Below, one piece after another: positions 12,901 through 22,347 of a stretch of DNA of 62,000 nt. The stretch is taken from assembly GCF_964340395.1 (NCBI RefSeq), contig NC_135559.1:6298759-6360758 (forward strand), given 5' to 3'. The notes beneath the pieces were generated by a model. It searched no databases, had not been told where the DNA came from, and was given only the letters and a program-made list of their open reading frames with translations. Within the stretch, counting starts at the first letter, position 1. The number at the start of each line of letters is the position of its first letter. Position numbers and translations under genes: made by a program. Origin of the DNA: Glandiceps talaboti (taxonomy: Eukaryota > Hemichordata > Enteropneusta > Spengelidae).

Positions 12901-15825
12901 GCTGACCTTTGGTGTATAGACATTGAAATGGAGTGTTTTGTATATTCAATGTCTTGAGTTAACATAAATAGAAGAATTTTGGTCATTTCACCTTGAAAAT
13001 AATTGTCAATGTCAAAGGTCATGGTCGCATTAGAAGGTACATCATTGGAAATGTGAGGGTAGATACTGAATTGTCAAGGAAGCCCACATATGATAATGTG
13101 GGTGTAGGCACTTGAGTGGAGTCACTGTGTATTATATTTCCAAAAGTTATGATGCATATTGCATTGTGAAATGTAACAACAAATAAGGTCGCTGTTTGGT
13201 CGAATTTTATGGACAACAAAATGACGTGTATATGTCTCGTGATGGCATGTTACCTTTGTGCCAACTGTGGTTGAAATCGGTTGGCACATGCCAGAGATAT
13301 GAGGGTGAACGCACGCACGGACGGAACCCAAAGTATAAGTCCCCCCCCCCCCCACCTTGCTGGATCTACTTTTATAGCTTAGCTAAAGGATCTACACATG
13401 CTCGCTAGGCAACATAAGCGCGTTATCATGGTAGAATAAGTAATTTATAGAGCTATGGGTAAAGCAATTGTCGGTTCTTGAAAACATAGTATCCTATGGG
13501 TACATTACGTAACAACGTCTTTTGCAATTCTACGTATCAGTTATTCACATTCTAGAATTACCTCAACTCAATGACGTCAACTTTCCTTTGCTTAATATCC
13601 TTTCTCATATTTGTTCCTTAGATAACTGCTAAAATGATACTCTGTCTGAATAAATGACATTAGATTAATGGATGTTTCATCGGAGCTATTAAGTGAGTAA
13701 AGAAATGGTTATACTGTTTTTTTTTCTTACCGAACGAAGTACAGTAAGAGCTAAACCCATTTGCTATCATGTTGACAACAGAAGAGTCTGTGATATTCCA
13801 CTGTAGTTCATATCAGAACGGTCGTCTGCAAGGTTCGTGTAAACATAATCTATTAGCATTTTTAGGAATGCATTGCATTACTACATCTCTATGGAGTTAC
13901 AAAACATATTTTTATGGCATTTAATTCCCTTTATATTCATTTATATGTTAAGTGCACTGTGTACAAGATGTATCTGTATTTTGACGAGAATATTATACAT
14001 TCGGCTATAAGGTAAAGTGAATAATCTTAACCTTTAACCCTCTCAAATAAATAATATTGGCTTACGGAACTGTAAACAATTTTTTATACTTTTATATCTA
14101 TACCCCGTGCAAAGCAAGGTTTGTTTTCCAGTTGCATAATATTCGTTATCATGTCTACGGCATTGAACAGTGTATTCAACGATATTTTAGGTCAGTTTAC
14201 GATTACACGAATAAACAAAGAAACAAAGGAAACACGACGTGCTCATAAAGACACAGAACAGAAGACAGGACACAGAACACGGTGTATTTGATAAAACGAC
14301 AAGATTGTATTACAAATCAAATGTACCATACCAATAACTCAATAAATGATATAATTGTTTGATCAGCAATCTAACTCACATGCCGTAAAGACAGGGATGA
14401 TACCCGTACTTACTGGGGTCGCCATCACATGAGTCTCGTATAAATTTTAGGGTGCAATTGTAGTATTATGGTATACTTGACACCTGTAGATTTATCAGTT
14501 GTTATTATAGCAGGCTGACACTAATCTTTTGCATTCTGCAACTTTAGAGGCAGACAAGCCTACTTACAAGGCCAGGCCTAGGAAGAACCCTCAGCCATAC
14601 CCACAGTGCACGTGAGCTAAATTTGTCAGATCAAAGTTCGGGGTGAACGAACTTAAACTGCCAACACCATCGAAGTTTGCGACACTAGCTCCGTTGACAC
14701 CGGTACCTCGCGACGCCTGCCCGCCTACGTATATGCTTCGGTTGCAACTACCCTATAATCAAAATGCGGGTTAAAGCTGAGATGTTCGAATACGGCATAA
14801 GGTTCACATCTTAACTTTTTCATTGACATTTATAATATCAGTGATACATGTAAGAGGTTATCTGAAACACTTAGTGTCATAATAAAAAGGATTAAGTACA
14901 GAATTAAAATAATGTACAATCATTTCATATCCATAGAAAGGCTTATTTTGCAATGAAATCTTACCGAGCTGCAAACAAGCAAGATGAGAATCAGACATGA
15001 TTGAAAAAGCATGCAATGGCATAGAGTCCATCAAAACCTTGAAATCAACACAATACGAGTTACCTCGCTATATTTTGTGATCATTTCAAAAGTTAGAAAA
15101 TTTAAAATTTTGTTTCTGTCCTTTGATATTACAGTAGGAATATTTATATACAGTACTATTGACAGTGATTATCTTTAAATTAAATTACTGCTCAACCGAC
15201 TCGCTCTTTGCGGTTCGATTACTTTCCATTGTAATTTGTGAAATAGTATACCCTACTCCAAGGGACGAGACACCAGGTATGACGCATTCATTTCTGTAAG
15301 GAATGGATATATAGAACGGGTATACTCACCGTTTGCAAGAACTAGTATCTTAGCATTACATACATCCATACAGTGAGTAATAGCATCGCCTCTTAGATTA
15401 TAATTGATCAAAGCAACGCTGATTCCCAACTTTGCAAACCCGAAGTAAACCCATAGAAAAGCCGGTTCGTTGTACATCAATATCGCAGCGGTGTCACCAA
15501 GTTTTAGCCCCTGTGCACGAACGTAGTTGGCAAATTTGTTTGACATTATGTCGATATCCTTGTATGTGTGTATTGTATTGTTATATATGACGAATGGTTT
15601 ATATGGAAAACGCTGAGCCTTATCGATAAATAGGTCTACCACGAAATGCTTTGAGGCGAGCAATGAATTTGTAATTTTTTTGAACCTAAGTCCCCTTCGA
15701 ATTGCACTCACATCGTACCTCCAATAAGGGTAGAAGTAGTTCAATACACCAGCTGTTGCAGCTGCACCACCGGTGATTTTAAGACTACGTGTCACCGCTG
15801 GATATTTTGTAGCATCCGGGTCCAT
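3626..15825 (-). CDS. SLC27A2-like: SLC27/FATP-family very-long-chain acyl-CoA synthetase, copy B, complete gene of nine coding exons
   Basis: Spliced CDS, 5' to 3' on the minus strand: 15825-15330, 12313-12101, 9223-9059, 8739-8615, 8154-7960, 7486-7396, 5827-5629, 4705-4608, 3933-3626. Every junction is GT-AG and the frame stays open through 1890 bases, giving 629 residues (the family is usually 620-690). Visible landmarks are a hydrophobic N-terminal segment at 17-35; the AMP-binding loop FTSGTTGLPK at 231-240; [10 protein letters not shown] at 320-329; GNGLRPDIW at 347-355; YGATEAP at 371-377; NSGDLL at 471-476; the FATP signature [19 protein letters not shown] at 488-506; and a C-terminal [23 protein letters not shown] in exon 7 resembles the SLC27A2/A6 branch most. 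Expected reaction: fatty acid + ATP + CoA to acyl-CoA at the ER or peroxisome. The start is the ATG at 15825 (A at -3, G at +4). The frame extends upstream only to a GTG, with a stop at 15865-15867. No lesion was seen. Confidence 0.93.
4152..4582. repeat. (CATA)n/(CATG)n microsatellite inside SLC27 copy B intron 8
   Basis: A 431-base tetranucleotide array that makes up almost two thirds of the 674-base intron. Blocks of CATA alternate with CATG, which is palindromic with its neighbours. Long open frames in all phases here are artefacts of the repeat. Confidence 0.95.
4608..4705 (-). CDS. SLC27A2-like: SLC27 copy B exon 8
   Basis: Ninety-eight bases, residues 496-527, reading [15 protein letters not shown] through NVYGVKVP. 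The acceptor is GGTTTTAAG. The donor GTAAGA (4607-4602) is followed only about 20 bases later by the CATA array of intron 8. Confidence 0.9.
5629..5827 (-). CDS. SLC27A2-like: SLC27 copy B exon 7
   Basis: Residues 430-494 plus two bases of codon 495. Contains [21 protein letters not shown] and the start of the FATP signature. The donor is GTAAGT. Confidence 0.9.
5828..7395. other. SLC27 copy B intron 6
   Basis: Intron of 1568 bases with no gene. It contains a tRNA-like relic near 5928-6000. Nothing else was recognised. Confidence 0.6.
5928..6000 (+). repeat. Possible tRNA-derived SINE relic
   Basis: An AGCTCTGAGTGG stretch resembles a pol III A box. About 45 bases downstream, AGAGTTCGAACTCG resembles a B box. 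The spacing suits a tRNA-derived head. No intact tRNA fold is evident, so it is called a relic. Confidence 0.4.
7396..7486 (-). CDS. SLC27A2-like: SLC27 copy B exon 6 (short)
   Basis: Thirty codons plus one base (residues 399-428). The acceptor is GTTACCACAG and the donor GTAAGT. Reads [20 protein letters not shown] and then a basic stretch, matching the variable segment before the C-terminal subdomain. It is too short to appear as an open frame of its own; it was recovered from splice sites and phase. Confidence 0.85.
7960..8154 (-). CDS. SLC27A2-like: SLC27 copy B exon 5
   Basis: Exactly 65 codons (residues 334-398) with phase 0 at both ends. Contains [10 protein letters not shown] and the adenylate-forming-family motif IYGATEAP. 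The donor is GTAAGA. Confidence 0.9.
8615..8739 (-). CDS. SLC27A2-like: SLC27 copy B exon 4
   Basis: Residues 293-333, with [12 protein letters not shown] and [10 protein letters not shown], a strongly conserved FATP block. The acceptor is TTCTCATAG and the donor GTAAGA, in phase 0. Confidence 0.9.
8765..8880. repeat. GGTT/GGTA-rich simple repeat in SLC27 copy B intron 3
   Basis: Imperfect GGTTGGTT and GGTAGGTA runs inside the 319-base intron between exons 3 and 4. On the coding (minus) strand they read CCAA/CCTA-rich. Confidence 0.75.
9059..9223 (-). CDS. SLC27A2-like: SLC27 copy B exon 3
   Basis: Residues 238-291, starting [11 protein letters not shown], which completes the AMP-binding loop, and including LPLYHSSG. 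The acceptor is CATTTAG and the donor GTACGT. Confidence 0.9.
9224..12100. other. SLC27 copy B intron 2
   Basis: 2.9 kb without coding signal. A G-run (11703-11731) with a GGCAGCTGCC palindrome next to it is the only striking feature. It resembles the degraded end of a dispersed repeat (compare GGGCCGTAGCCTG at about 9665). Confidence 0.5.
12101..12313 (-). CDS. SLC27A2-like: SLC27 copy B exon 2
   Basis: Phase 1 at both ends. Residues 167-236 end in FIFTSGTT, the first half of the AMP-binding loop; the glycine codon is split by intron 2. The acceptor is TTTATAAAG and the donor GTAAGC. Confidence 0.9.
12730..13330 (+). repeat. Dispersed repeat family R1, copy 2 (in SLC27 copy B intron 1)
   Basis: Degenerate copy of 2530-3300 in the same orientation, ending in the same (ACGC)/(ACGG) run at about 13305-13325. 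It contains two TGTCAAAGGTCA matches. Confidence 0.7.
13331..15329. other. Remainder of SLC27 copy B intron 1
   Basis: About 2 kb with no recognisable gene, RNA or repeat apart from short A/T-rich runs. Confidence 0.45.
15330..15825 (-). CDS. SLC27A2-like: SLC27 copy B exon 1
   Basis: Encodes residues 1-165 plus the first base of codon 166, and ends at a GTGAGT donor (15329-15324). It carries the N-terminal membrane segment and the blocks [18 protein letters not shown] and YNEPAFLW. The 5' UTR extends upstream beyond 15825. Confidence 0.9.
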
Positions 15826-16684
15826 CTTGTTTGGAACGATCGGACGAGGTGAGTGGGTCGACACTTAAAACGACAAACCGGTGGTATAACCTGTTTGTAT
15901 TTGTTGGCAATTTGCATCGTTGCGTAATTGAAACCTGCTAATATTTAACTTTATTTTTGAAAATAACAAACATCAAGCATCAGTATGATAATTTGATTAC
16001 AAACCTATTAATTCTCATCGTCTTTGCTGATTTGAAAATTACCACATACCAGTGAAATGTAGCGAATATTAACGGTTAGTTTGGGAGTTGGGGTGCGGGG
16101 AGAGGAGTGTGTCTCACAGTAGTAAAGAAATAACAGGGTGGCATTATGAAGTAGACTGACTGATCAGCCGTTGTGGCAAGATATTGGGGGATAATGCGGT
16201 GGTGTTGACAAGTGGACATTGGTCGTGGTGTTGTGCGCTCATTGATTTAATACAAACACAAACCCACTGTGCATGTGGTGGTAATAGTGGGAAATAATAA
16301 ATGCGGTGGGATCTTACTACAGAAAAAAATCCTTGTCTCCAGTGGGATTTGTAATGTGAGTGAACTTGCGCGATCACAGAAGCAAGTTTATTTACCCCTT
16401 TCATATATAGTTGGCTAAACACGTCTATATTATCGATAGTATCGACATTCTATCTCGGAAACAAGTGCCTGTGCCCCTGACTACTGACTACTAATCTTGA
16501 GTTACTATGCCACAGGGAAGCGGTGTTAAATTTTTTTTTCATTAAAGTATTTGAAGGTCATATTTTAGAAAAAGGGAACTGACGGGGGTCACTTTTTAAC
16601 CGACAAGGGGGAGGGTCATATTTTTTTGCCACGGACCGTGCTCGATTACCCCTGGCCCTTCCCCTTGTAATTACTGAAGACTCC
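15826..16684. other. Upstream flank of SLC27 copy B
   Basis: Presumed promoter and 5' UTR side of copy B. No coding similarity and no clear core promoter motif was seen. Confidence 0.4.
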
Positions 16685-17060
16685 CTTACCCGGAGGGGGG
16701 GGGGGGCTACTCCCCTTACATGAGTATTTGTATATGTTCCACCCTTTGGGGTGCATTTTCTAGCCCTTTTGGTCTAAAATGGGTTGTTTTTTTCGAGTTG
16801 AAGAGTCTAAAATGGGGTCCACTTTCCATTATTTTTTATTTTGCTTGGTCTAAAATGTGGTCCATTGTCCTTTACCAAATCGTAATTGCCATTAATTGTC
16901 CCAAAATGTTGTCTCCTAAGGAAACTGAAGTTAGGTCTAAACTTTCATCTTTTAGAAACCTGTAATGGTCTAAAATGGGGTATTGATTTTTGGTCAAAGT
17001 GGGTCTAAAATGGGGCCTGGGGTTTCCAGCACTAGCCATACACCCCTACCAGAGTTGGCC
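16685..17060 (+). repeat. GGTCTAAAATGGGG repeat, left arm of an inverted pair
   Basis: Contains at least five copies of a GTCTAAAATGGGG-like motif, beginning with a G-run and TACTCCCC. It is matched in reverse complement at 17740-18135. Confidence 0.7.
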
Positions 17061-17232
17061 ACTGGTACCGCCCCCGGGCTCCCGCTTACCGCAAAGAATC
17101 AATATCTCTTAAACGAAGGACATGCTTGAGGGCGCTCACTAGATTGGTGTAAATCGTGACGAAATTCACATAAAGCTGGTGTTTGAATGGTGTTGACTGT
17201 CGAGAGGAAAGCACTGGACAGGTAAACTATAC

Positions 17233-17271
17233 AACTGACTGACTGATTGATTAACTGACTAACTAACTAAT

Positions 17272-17308
<37 letters not shown>

Positions 17309-17322
17309 GACTGACTGACTGA

Positions 17323-17358
<36 letters not shown>

Positions 17359-17419
17359 TTGGCTGACTGACTGCAGTCTGACTGACTGACTGACTGACTG
17401 ACTGACTGACTGACTGACT
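17233..17419. repeat. (CTGA)n/(CTAA)n/(GGCT)n tetranucleotide array
   Basis: Blocks run CTGA, CTAA, CTGA, GGCT and CTGA in order, apparently by successive mutation and expansion of one unit. The array sits between the two arms of the inverted GTCTAAAATGGGG pair. Confidence 0.9.
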
Positions 17420-17739
17420 ATACTGTTAATAATGGTATGTAAAAGTACATAACGGTAATGGTTTAGTTTAGGAACATCCTCAGCTGGGTTGATTGACCTT
17501 CATAATTGTTTTGGAGTAATGTGGGTCATTAGATACATTTTCGTGGCATCGCTTGTTTCCGATTTTTAACAAATTAGCAATCAATAAAAAGTAAGGTAAC
17601 GTTGACGATATATAGACATACCCCCCCCCCCCCATAATAACAGATTGTTATCTACCCAAGAAATACAATGTACACAAATCACGTTTCATTGGTATAAATA
17701 AACCCAGTTTTACGTACATTTCTTGCTATTTTTCTAACC

Positions 17740-18135
17740 CCCCCCCAGGGGAAGGGGTACCACTGGCCAGGTCTGGTAGAGGTGTGTGGCCAATGCTGTC
17801 AACCCCAGACCCCATTTTAGACCCATTTTGACCAACAACCATTACCCCATTTTAGACCATTCAAATTTTAGAAGATCACATTGTAGACCAAAACTTACAT
17901 ACATGTAATCACCTGTATGAAAATGTCAAATAGTGAAGTTGCTGGGGGAACTTCCGAGGGAAATTCCCGGAAATTCCGAACCAGTCCAGAATTTCGTATG
18001 TGGTTCCTTCCAGGACCCCATTTTAGACCAAAAAAAATCGAAAATTATGTAAATTGGACCCCATTTTAGACTCTAAAAATACAGTACCCGGTTTAGACCA
18101 AAGGGCGAAAAACCCCACCCAAAGGGCGGCACGTA
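17740..18135 (-). repeat. GGTCTAAAATGGGG repeat, right arm of an inverted pair
   Basis: Carries several CCCCATTTTAGAC units, the reverse complement of the left arm at 16685-17060, and starts beside a C-run (17741-17747). The spacer between the arms is about 680 bases. Confidence 0.7.
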
Positions 18136-19053
18136 TACCCAAGGCAGGAGTACCCACCGGTTGTTCTCACCAATTGTGTATCCCATGTGCAGTGCGTCAG
18201 GGTAAACTCCCGATTCGTGGATACACCATGATGACTTGAGATAGCATTGCTGAGTTTTAAAAAGTGGCTCTCAATTCAATTCGTCAGTGCTATTTTCCGG
18301 AATGCGGCGGATCAAGAAGCACGTGTCGGATTATTGTTGATAATCTAGAGTCTAAAAGGTCGTCTGTCCGAGTCTTTCCTCACGAGACCTTGGTTTCAAA
18401 GCTTCTGACTTAAGTTGATTAAAGTTGAGAATTTTCTTCACAGGAGTATGTGTTTTCTCTTGAATTAATTGGGTGGGCCATGTAGGGGGGGGGGGAGTTG
18501 TCAACATTGTTAATTTCTTATACTATAAAGTCTAGAGTCGAGAACACATTTTGATGACAGAAAAGCTTTTGAGTAGCCTTCATCCTCTGGCAAGTTTCAT
18601 TGTTCTTGATTATTCTAGAAAGCAAAACACGGGTGGGTTAATTTCATCAATTTTGTCAATTCGAGTAATAGCAGAAGGTATCGGAAGCCATTTTGAAGCT
18701 AGCAAACAGGTAATTCACATGTAGAGCGTGTATATTAAACTGAAATTGTTAAACTATGGCAAATCTGGGCTATTGTGACATATGTTGCAACTTACGGTTA
18801 GAGACATTGTGTTCTTCGAAGTATTACGTCTAGGTAGCTCGCACAGCCTGAGTGTACGAATTACAACAACCGTACTGGAGAACTGTCGGTGTATAATTTT
18901 ATGACTGATGACTCGATAGGTTGCATTATGATGGCATCACATGACGTAAATACGACAGCATAAAATGACAACGACATTTTAATCCTTATTCATGGTACTC
19001 AGAAGTCTGAATCTCTTTGACTCTAGACTAAGTCAGGTTTGAAGCAATAAGGC
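18136..19053. other. Upstream flank of the 19 kb receptor exon
   Basis: Contains the presumed 5' UTR and promoter of the receptor exon at 19064. A poly-G run lies at 18486-18496. No coding similarity was seen. Confidence 0.4.
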
Positions 19054-19074
19054 ATGGAGAAAAATGAATTCTAG
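19054..19074 (+). promoter_or_regulatory. Upstream ORF overlapping the receptor start codon
   Basis: An ATG at 19054 with G at -3 and G at +4 opens a six-codon frame ending TAG at 19072-19074. It overlaps the receptor ATG (19064) in another frame. If transcribed, it would be met first by scanning ribosomes and could lower receptor translation. Confidence 0.5.
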
Positions 19075-19378
19075 TAACGGTTCTTCTTTAATTGACTATG
19101 AGTACTTCGATCTCGCTTTGCCGTATTACAGTCACGTCATATTAACAATAGCTTTCACTGCCAATGTCATCCTGACAATTAGCGGTAATGTCATAGTTGT
19201 GTGTGTTCTTTTGTGTGGAACAAGAACGGGGACGTATATCAATGCTTTCCTTATTAACCTGAGTGTTGCTGACTTATTGATGGCCGTGTTCTGTATGCCC
19301 TTCACGTTTCCAACCATCATGTTAGGGCATTGGATATTTGGAAATGAAATGTGCGCAATCGTTATATTCATGCAACAG
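19064..19378 (+). CDS. Class A neuropeptide GPCR first coding exon (isolated; N-terminus to start of TM3)
   Basis: Encodes 105 residues, ending QQ before a GTTAGT donor (19379), phase 0. The N-terminus has two N-glycosylation sequons (N2, N5) and an acidic tyrosine run, DYEYFD. Then come TM1 with GN (N42), TM2 with VAD (D70), the W of the first extracellular loop (W90) and the TM3 cysteine (C97). From N42 to Q105 it is 44/64 identical and gap-free with the exon at 46239-46577. No exon with the DRY motif or TM4-7 is visible between here and 46.2 kb. It may splice to exons 56228-59865 as an alternative first exon, or be left over from a tandem duplication. Unspliced, the frame stops at 19445-19447. 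Class is certain; ligand type (NPFF/QRFP/PrRP-like) is by analogy. Confidence 0.82.
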
Positions 19379-21380
19379 GTTAGTATATTAACAATTATCT
19401 TTTGGAAACAGACTTTTCACGATGTTAGTTTTTTGATTCTGAAATAAGCACAATTTTGACTCTGTACGTTTCAGAACTGTATAGCTTATAACTTGTCCAG
19501 ATAAAAGATTGCAGGTAGATCAGTGGCTTATTCCATACACTCTGCTATATGTAAAAGTAATACTATTTTTTCCCCTTATATAACTCCCCTTCTCTTCACC
19601 CGTTTACTGCGCATTGGCAAATATATACTTTAGGATTAGGAAAAGTCGCGAATTCCGACAGCTTTTTAGCACTGCTTTCTGTTTTAATATCAGTTTAGGC
19701 TTGCAGCCGCAAATGTAAGATATATCACATGGAGGTAAACACTAAGAAATTATTTTTTTTTTAAATATGTGTGACAACTTTTAAATGTTTGCTTGAATTT
19801 GTTAAGTTTACGGACATCGGACCCATGATGCGTCTTGCAAGCTTCGAAGGTGTGGGCGTACATGTATGAACATATATCTAAATGTTGGCCGGCTTTGATT
19901 TAAAAAGGAGTGGGTACATTCAACTATTGTAGTGATACTCCGTAGAAATTTACTTAAAGATGGTTGTAGCAATGTCCGTTGATTCGTATATTGGTCACAT
20001 TGCATTCATTCGTCAAAATTGATATATTGTTCTATTGATAAATTAATTATCATCGACACCATGAAAGTTGTATTCACAGTATACGCTTCAGAAAAGTGGC
20101 GAATGTGTGATATACACTCTGTGATAAGGAAAAGATGGTCGCTACTGATGCGGGAAGCGACTCATAGCCATAGATGGGATATTGAAGCGAATGAGCTTAA
20201 TTGTTACCAATGTTTGTCTCAGACTGATCTTTGTTTGTTTGTTTGTTTGTTTGTTTGTTTGTTTGTTTGTTTGTTTGTTTTTTGGCAGAATATCTTTAAA
20301 CATGGATGGCTTTAGATTAAAAAGTTTGTAAGATTGGAAATGGGGCAATACCAATCTATTCGATTTTTAAAATTAAAGATAATACATTTTGTTAGTCGAT
20401 GTGACGATTAGGGGACCTGGCAAACATAACCTCTGGCTCAGAAAAAGATTTCACTATGACTCTGACAACCGGAAATACCTATCTCAGACTGGGTATTTAA
20501 TACTCGACGACAATTGACCAGCATGATCCCGGTGCCACACGGCACGATACGAGAGTACGACCCTACTCTACTCTACTGTACTTGAATAGACTCTTAACAA
20601 GGTGAATCTCACTTCTTACGGGACATAACACTAGAAGATGAACACACACATCAACGGTGTCGTACGCCGTGTCAACATCATTGTGGCAGGTTTCCAGGAT
20701 GTGTTCATATTAGTTCACTCTTCGAACAATCTGCTATATAAACATTGAATTCAGAGAGCGTTTCTTAATGCATTACGGCTCAAACAATCAATTAAATTGA
20801 ACGGCTATGTTAAATTTAATGATTCCCACAAAATAGTCGACAGTGGACATGATGGAGAAGTTTAAATGGGCTCTCTGTGGGTCGATCAAATCACGTGACA
20901 ACGTTTTTCGCTCGAAGTTCTGTACCAAATCAACTAATGGAGATCTAGCACTGGTGCATTCAATGAAATCTTTTAAACGTGGATTTAATCGATTTTTAAT
21001 ATAAAATAATGGGTTGAATTGACTAACAACAGAAGATGACTTGTACAAATCATGTTACACATTACAATAATTAAATACAAGCCTGTGTAACGTAGCTTTT
21101 AGACTTAAAACGTACCGGTTTCGTATTCGGTAGTAACCTTTACTTTACAGTCTTAAAAATGAAAGTTGATCTGCATATATAAAGTATGCCCTTTGTGAAA
21201 TGGAAAATTGTATTACTATGATAACAATATAAACTTTATTGCCTTTGGGGGAGTATCGTCGTACAGTTCGCAATCATTGTAGAAACCCTTAGGCTACTAC
21301 ATTTCCTGTGCTGTGATTCGTCAATACGTGGTCGCGTTGTATGCAGAGTTTTGCGCTGTTGAGTGCAAATGACGTTTACT
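19379..21380. other. Region after the 19 kb receptor exon
   Basis: No coding exon was recognised. A (TTTG)n array lies at 20230-20284. The sequence just after it (AATATCTTTAAACATGGATGG) loosely resembles the body of the microsatellite-headed repeat at 28.46 kb. Confidence 0.45.
20230..20284. repeat. (TTTG)n microsatellite
   Basis: About thirteen TTTG units followed by a T-run. Confidence 0.95.
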
Positions 21381-21381
21381 G

Positions 21382-21436
21382 GTCAACAGTTGCTAGTGCT
21401 GTTGCCTGTATGGGCAACATCACTAGCAGCTGTTGA
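21382..21436. repeat. Hairpin-forming inverted repeat
   Basis: GTCAACAGTTGCTAGTG pairs with CACTAGCAGCTGTTGAC, and the pairing extends through GTTGCC/GGGCAAC around a tiny loop. The outer end reads GTTGACTGATG, the same end as the foldback at 21739-21926. Confidence 0.7.
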
Positions 21437-21738
21437 CTGATGACATCATGCGTGCATGCGTACATGTTTTCAAAACAAACCGTTATAACCTGGCGTCTTC
21501 TGTTGGCTGAGTCTGAGAGTCACACGATAGCAACGTCATGTTCCTTTAAAAAAAAATCTGAAGCCAAATTTGAAAAGGAATGAACACATTTGATAATTAT
21601 TAAAGAACTACAGTTTTCCACGTTCGTATGTTGTTTTATGTCACGTGTTATACCGTACAAAACAGTGTGCTGTGAGAGTGAGAGTGAAGTAGGTGTGTTC
21701 ATTGACCCTCCACGAGTCTATGGTATATTATGTTAAAC

Positions 21739-21926
21739 ACATGTTGACTGATCGTGCTCGTGCAACACCGTCAGCTTCCCTTGGACCCGTGGGACATCCC
21801 AACACAGACTGTTTCCCTGGAGACTTTGCCCTCCGGAAAGAATCTAGATCTGTGTTGGGGTGACACTTAGTCGAGTCCCTCGAGGAAACAGACATATGCT
21901 GTTGCCCTCGCCATCAGTCAACATGT
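21739..21926. repeat. Foldback element with GTTGACTGAT termini
   Basis: Terminal inverted repeats ACATGTTGACTGAT and ATCAGTCAACATGT bracket 188 bases. Internally, CCCAACACAGA pairs with TCTGTGTTGGGG. It shares its terminus with the hairpin 300 bases upstream. Confidence 0.65.
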
Positions 21927-22109
21927 GTATAATAGTCTATAGTTGTTCCCCATTTTATAGGTACATGAAGCCTTCTGCCGAGCACCATATCGTTCAACTA
22001 ATGAGGAGATAGTCCGCACATACATGTAGACTATTTATCAATTACAGACGATAGAAAACATACACAAAATGTGTCTAAAGTTTTAGATCTAGGTTTAAAA
22101 CAAGTCTTC

Positions 22110-22347
22110 GTAATTTATCTATGTATTAACCATCCAACAGACATTGCCCAATAGCAGGAGGAAAGTTCAGTGTTAATGCAGGAGGAAACCGAATACCCGG
22201 GGAAAATCTGCGTTGTTCGGTAGAGTCAAACTGAACGACACTCTTGTTACATACAGCATGGTAAATTTAATCACACCCTGAATGGGTTCGAACCCCGATC
22301 GCAGTGGTAAGAGGCAAGTGGTTCAACCACTCGGCCACCGACAACCC
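22110..22347 (-). repeat. tRNA-derived SINE
   Basis: Minus-strand head with pol III A box TGGCCGAGTGG (22337-22327) and B box GGGGTTCGAACCC (22296-22284), close to a tRNA-Ser layout. The body then contains AACGCAGATTTTCCCCGGGTA and GGTTTCCTCC, a central domain seen in widespread invertebrate SINEs. The body makes this a SINE rather than a functional tRNA gene. Confidence 0.75.

Noticed and set aside
15826-15864. Upstream extension of SLC27 copy B by 13 residues
   Set aside because: The extension begins at GTG, not ATG, directly after an in-frame stop. The ATG at 15825 has a good start context.
22270-22347. Functional tRNA-Ser gene
   Set aside because: The A and B boxes are present, but a SINE body follows directly with no terminator T-run, and the acceptor stem was not convincing.
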